Shown piece by piece: positions 63,878-64,000 of a stretch of DNA of 64,000 nucleotides. Each line of letters starts with the position of its first letter. The first letter of the stretch is position 1. Source of the DNA: Aphrocallistes beatrix (taxonomy: Eukaryota > Porifera > Hexactinellida > Sceptrulophora > Aphrocallistidae); the NCBI GenBank assembly GCA_963281255.1, contig OY725502.1:1-64000 (forward strand), in the 5' to 3' direction. The notes beneath the pieces are model-generated. The model was not told where the DNA came from and searched no databases. It saw nothing but the letters and a program-made list of their open reading frames with translations. Made by a program: the position numbers and the translations under genes.

Positions 63878-64000
63878 GCAGAATTAGTGGCGATAACAAC
63901 ACCAAAAAGTTCCTCATTGACTATCTAGTTAGATATGCTACATGGCTAGCTTATTGAAATTTTTGATACAATACAACCTCAATTGGAGAAACCACATTCT

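Overview
The window is nuclear DNA of an animal. The genes are split into many short exons separated by GT-AG introns, mostly 40-500 bp. They encode metazoan proteins: EB1/MAPRE, an ezrin-radixin-moesin (ERM) protein, mitochondrial ribosomal protein bL34m, an NHL-repeat propeller, Eyes absent (EYA), Rab10, a TRPA channel, a TMTC O-mannosyltransferase, SEC24, and a NACHT-LRR innate-immune receptor. Compact genes, an intronless NLR and small dispersed foldback elements suggest an invertebrate, perhaps a non-bilaterian such as a sponge, placozoan or cnidarian. I cannot fix the phylum from sequence alone.

Layout. 1-5.9 kb: a 159-bp satellite with 36 apparently identical copies, running off the left edge and ending in decayed monomers. 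6.9-9.3 kb: MAPRE (minus). 10.2-13.8 kb: ERM (minus). 14.5-17.4 kb: MRPL34, an NHL-repeat gene and an unrecognised secreted protein (all minus). 18.4-22.7 kb: EYA (plus). 26.0-27.5 kb: RAB10 (minus), with two candidate 3' terminal exons. 28.9-42.8 kb: a 23-exon TRPA gene (minus), whose 3.3-kb intron 15 holds a complete TMTC gene on the opposite strand (32.5-35.6 kb). 45.1-51.9 kb: SEC24 (plus), with a coding minisatellite and a 1-kb foldback element in an intron. 52.1-52.8 kb: about 36 copies of a 20-bp repeat carrying CAGCTG. 53.7-57.1 kb: intronless death-fold/NACHT/LRR gene (minus). 57.1-64 kb: no convincing gene, but nested MITEs and a duplicated 0.85-kb segment.

For eight spliced genes (MAPRE, ERM, secreted protein, EYA, RAB10, TRPA, TMTC, SEC24) I reconstructed exons by hand. 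Each chain closes in frame from ATG to stop, which supports the boundaries; only the last MAPRE exon is doubtful. The genes are not an operon or pathway. Loose themes are cortex and cytoskeleton (ERM, MAPRE) and secretory traffic and ER glycosylation (SEC24, RAB10, TMTC).

The most unusual features are: (i) a strong excess of a few transcription-factor-like words (CTAWWWWTAG, CCAATCA, TCACACCT, TGACGTCA, CAGCTG) in introns, spacers and exons, with about one intron in six ending exactly in CTAWWWWTAG; (ii) the TMTC gene nested in TRPA; (iii) the two RAB10 tails; (iv) a minisatellite in ERM that repeats the intron's own 3' splice site; and (v) several families of foldback elements, including two long near-perfect hairpins.
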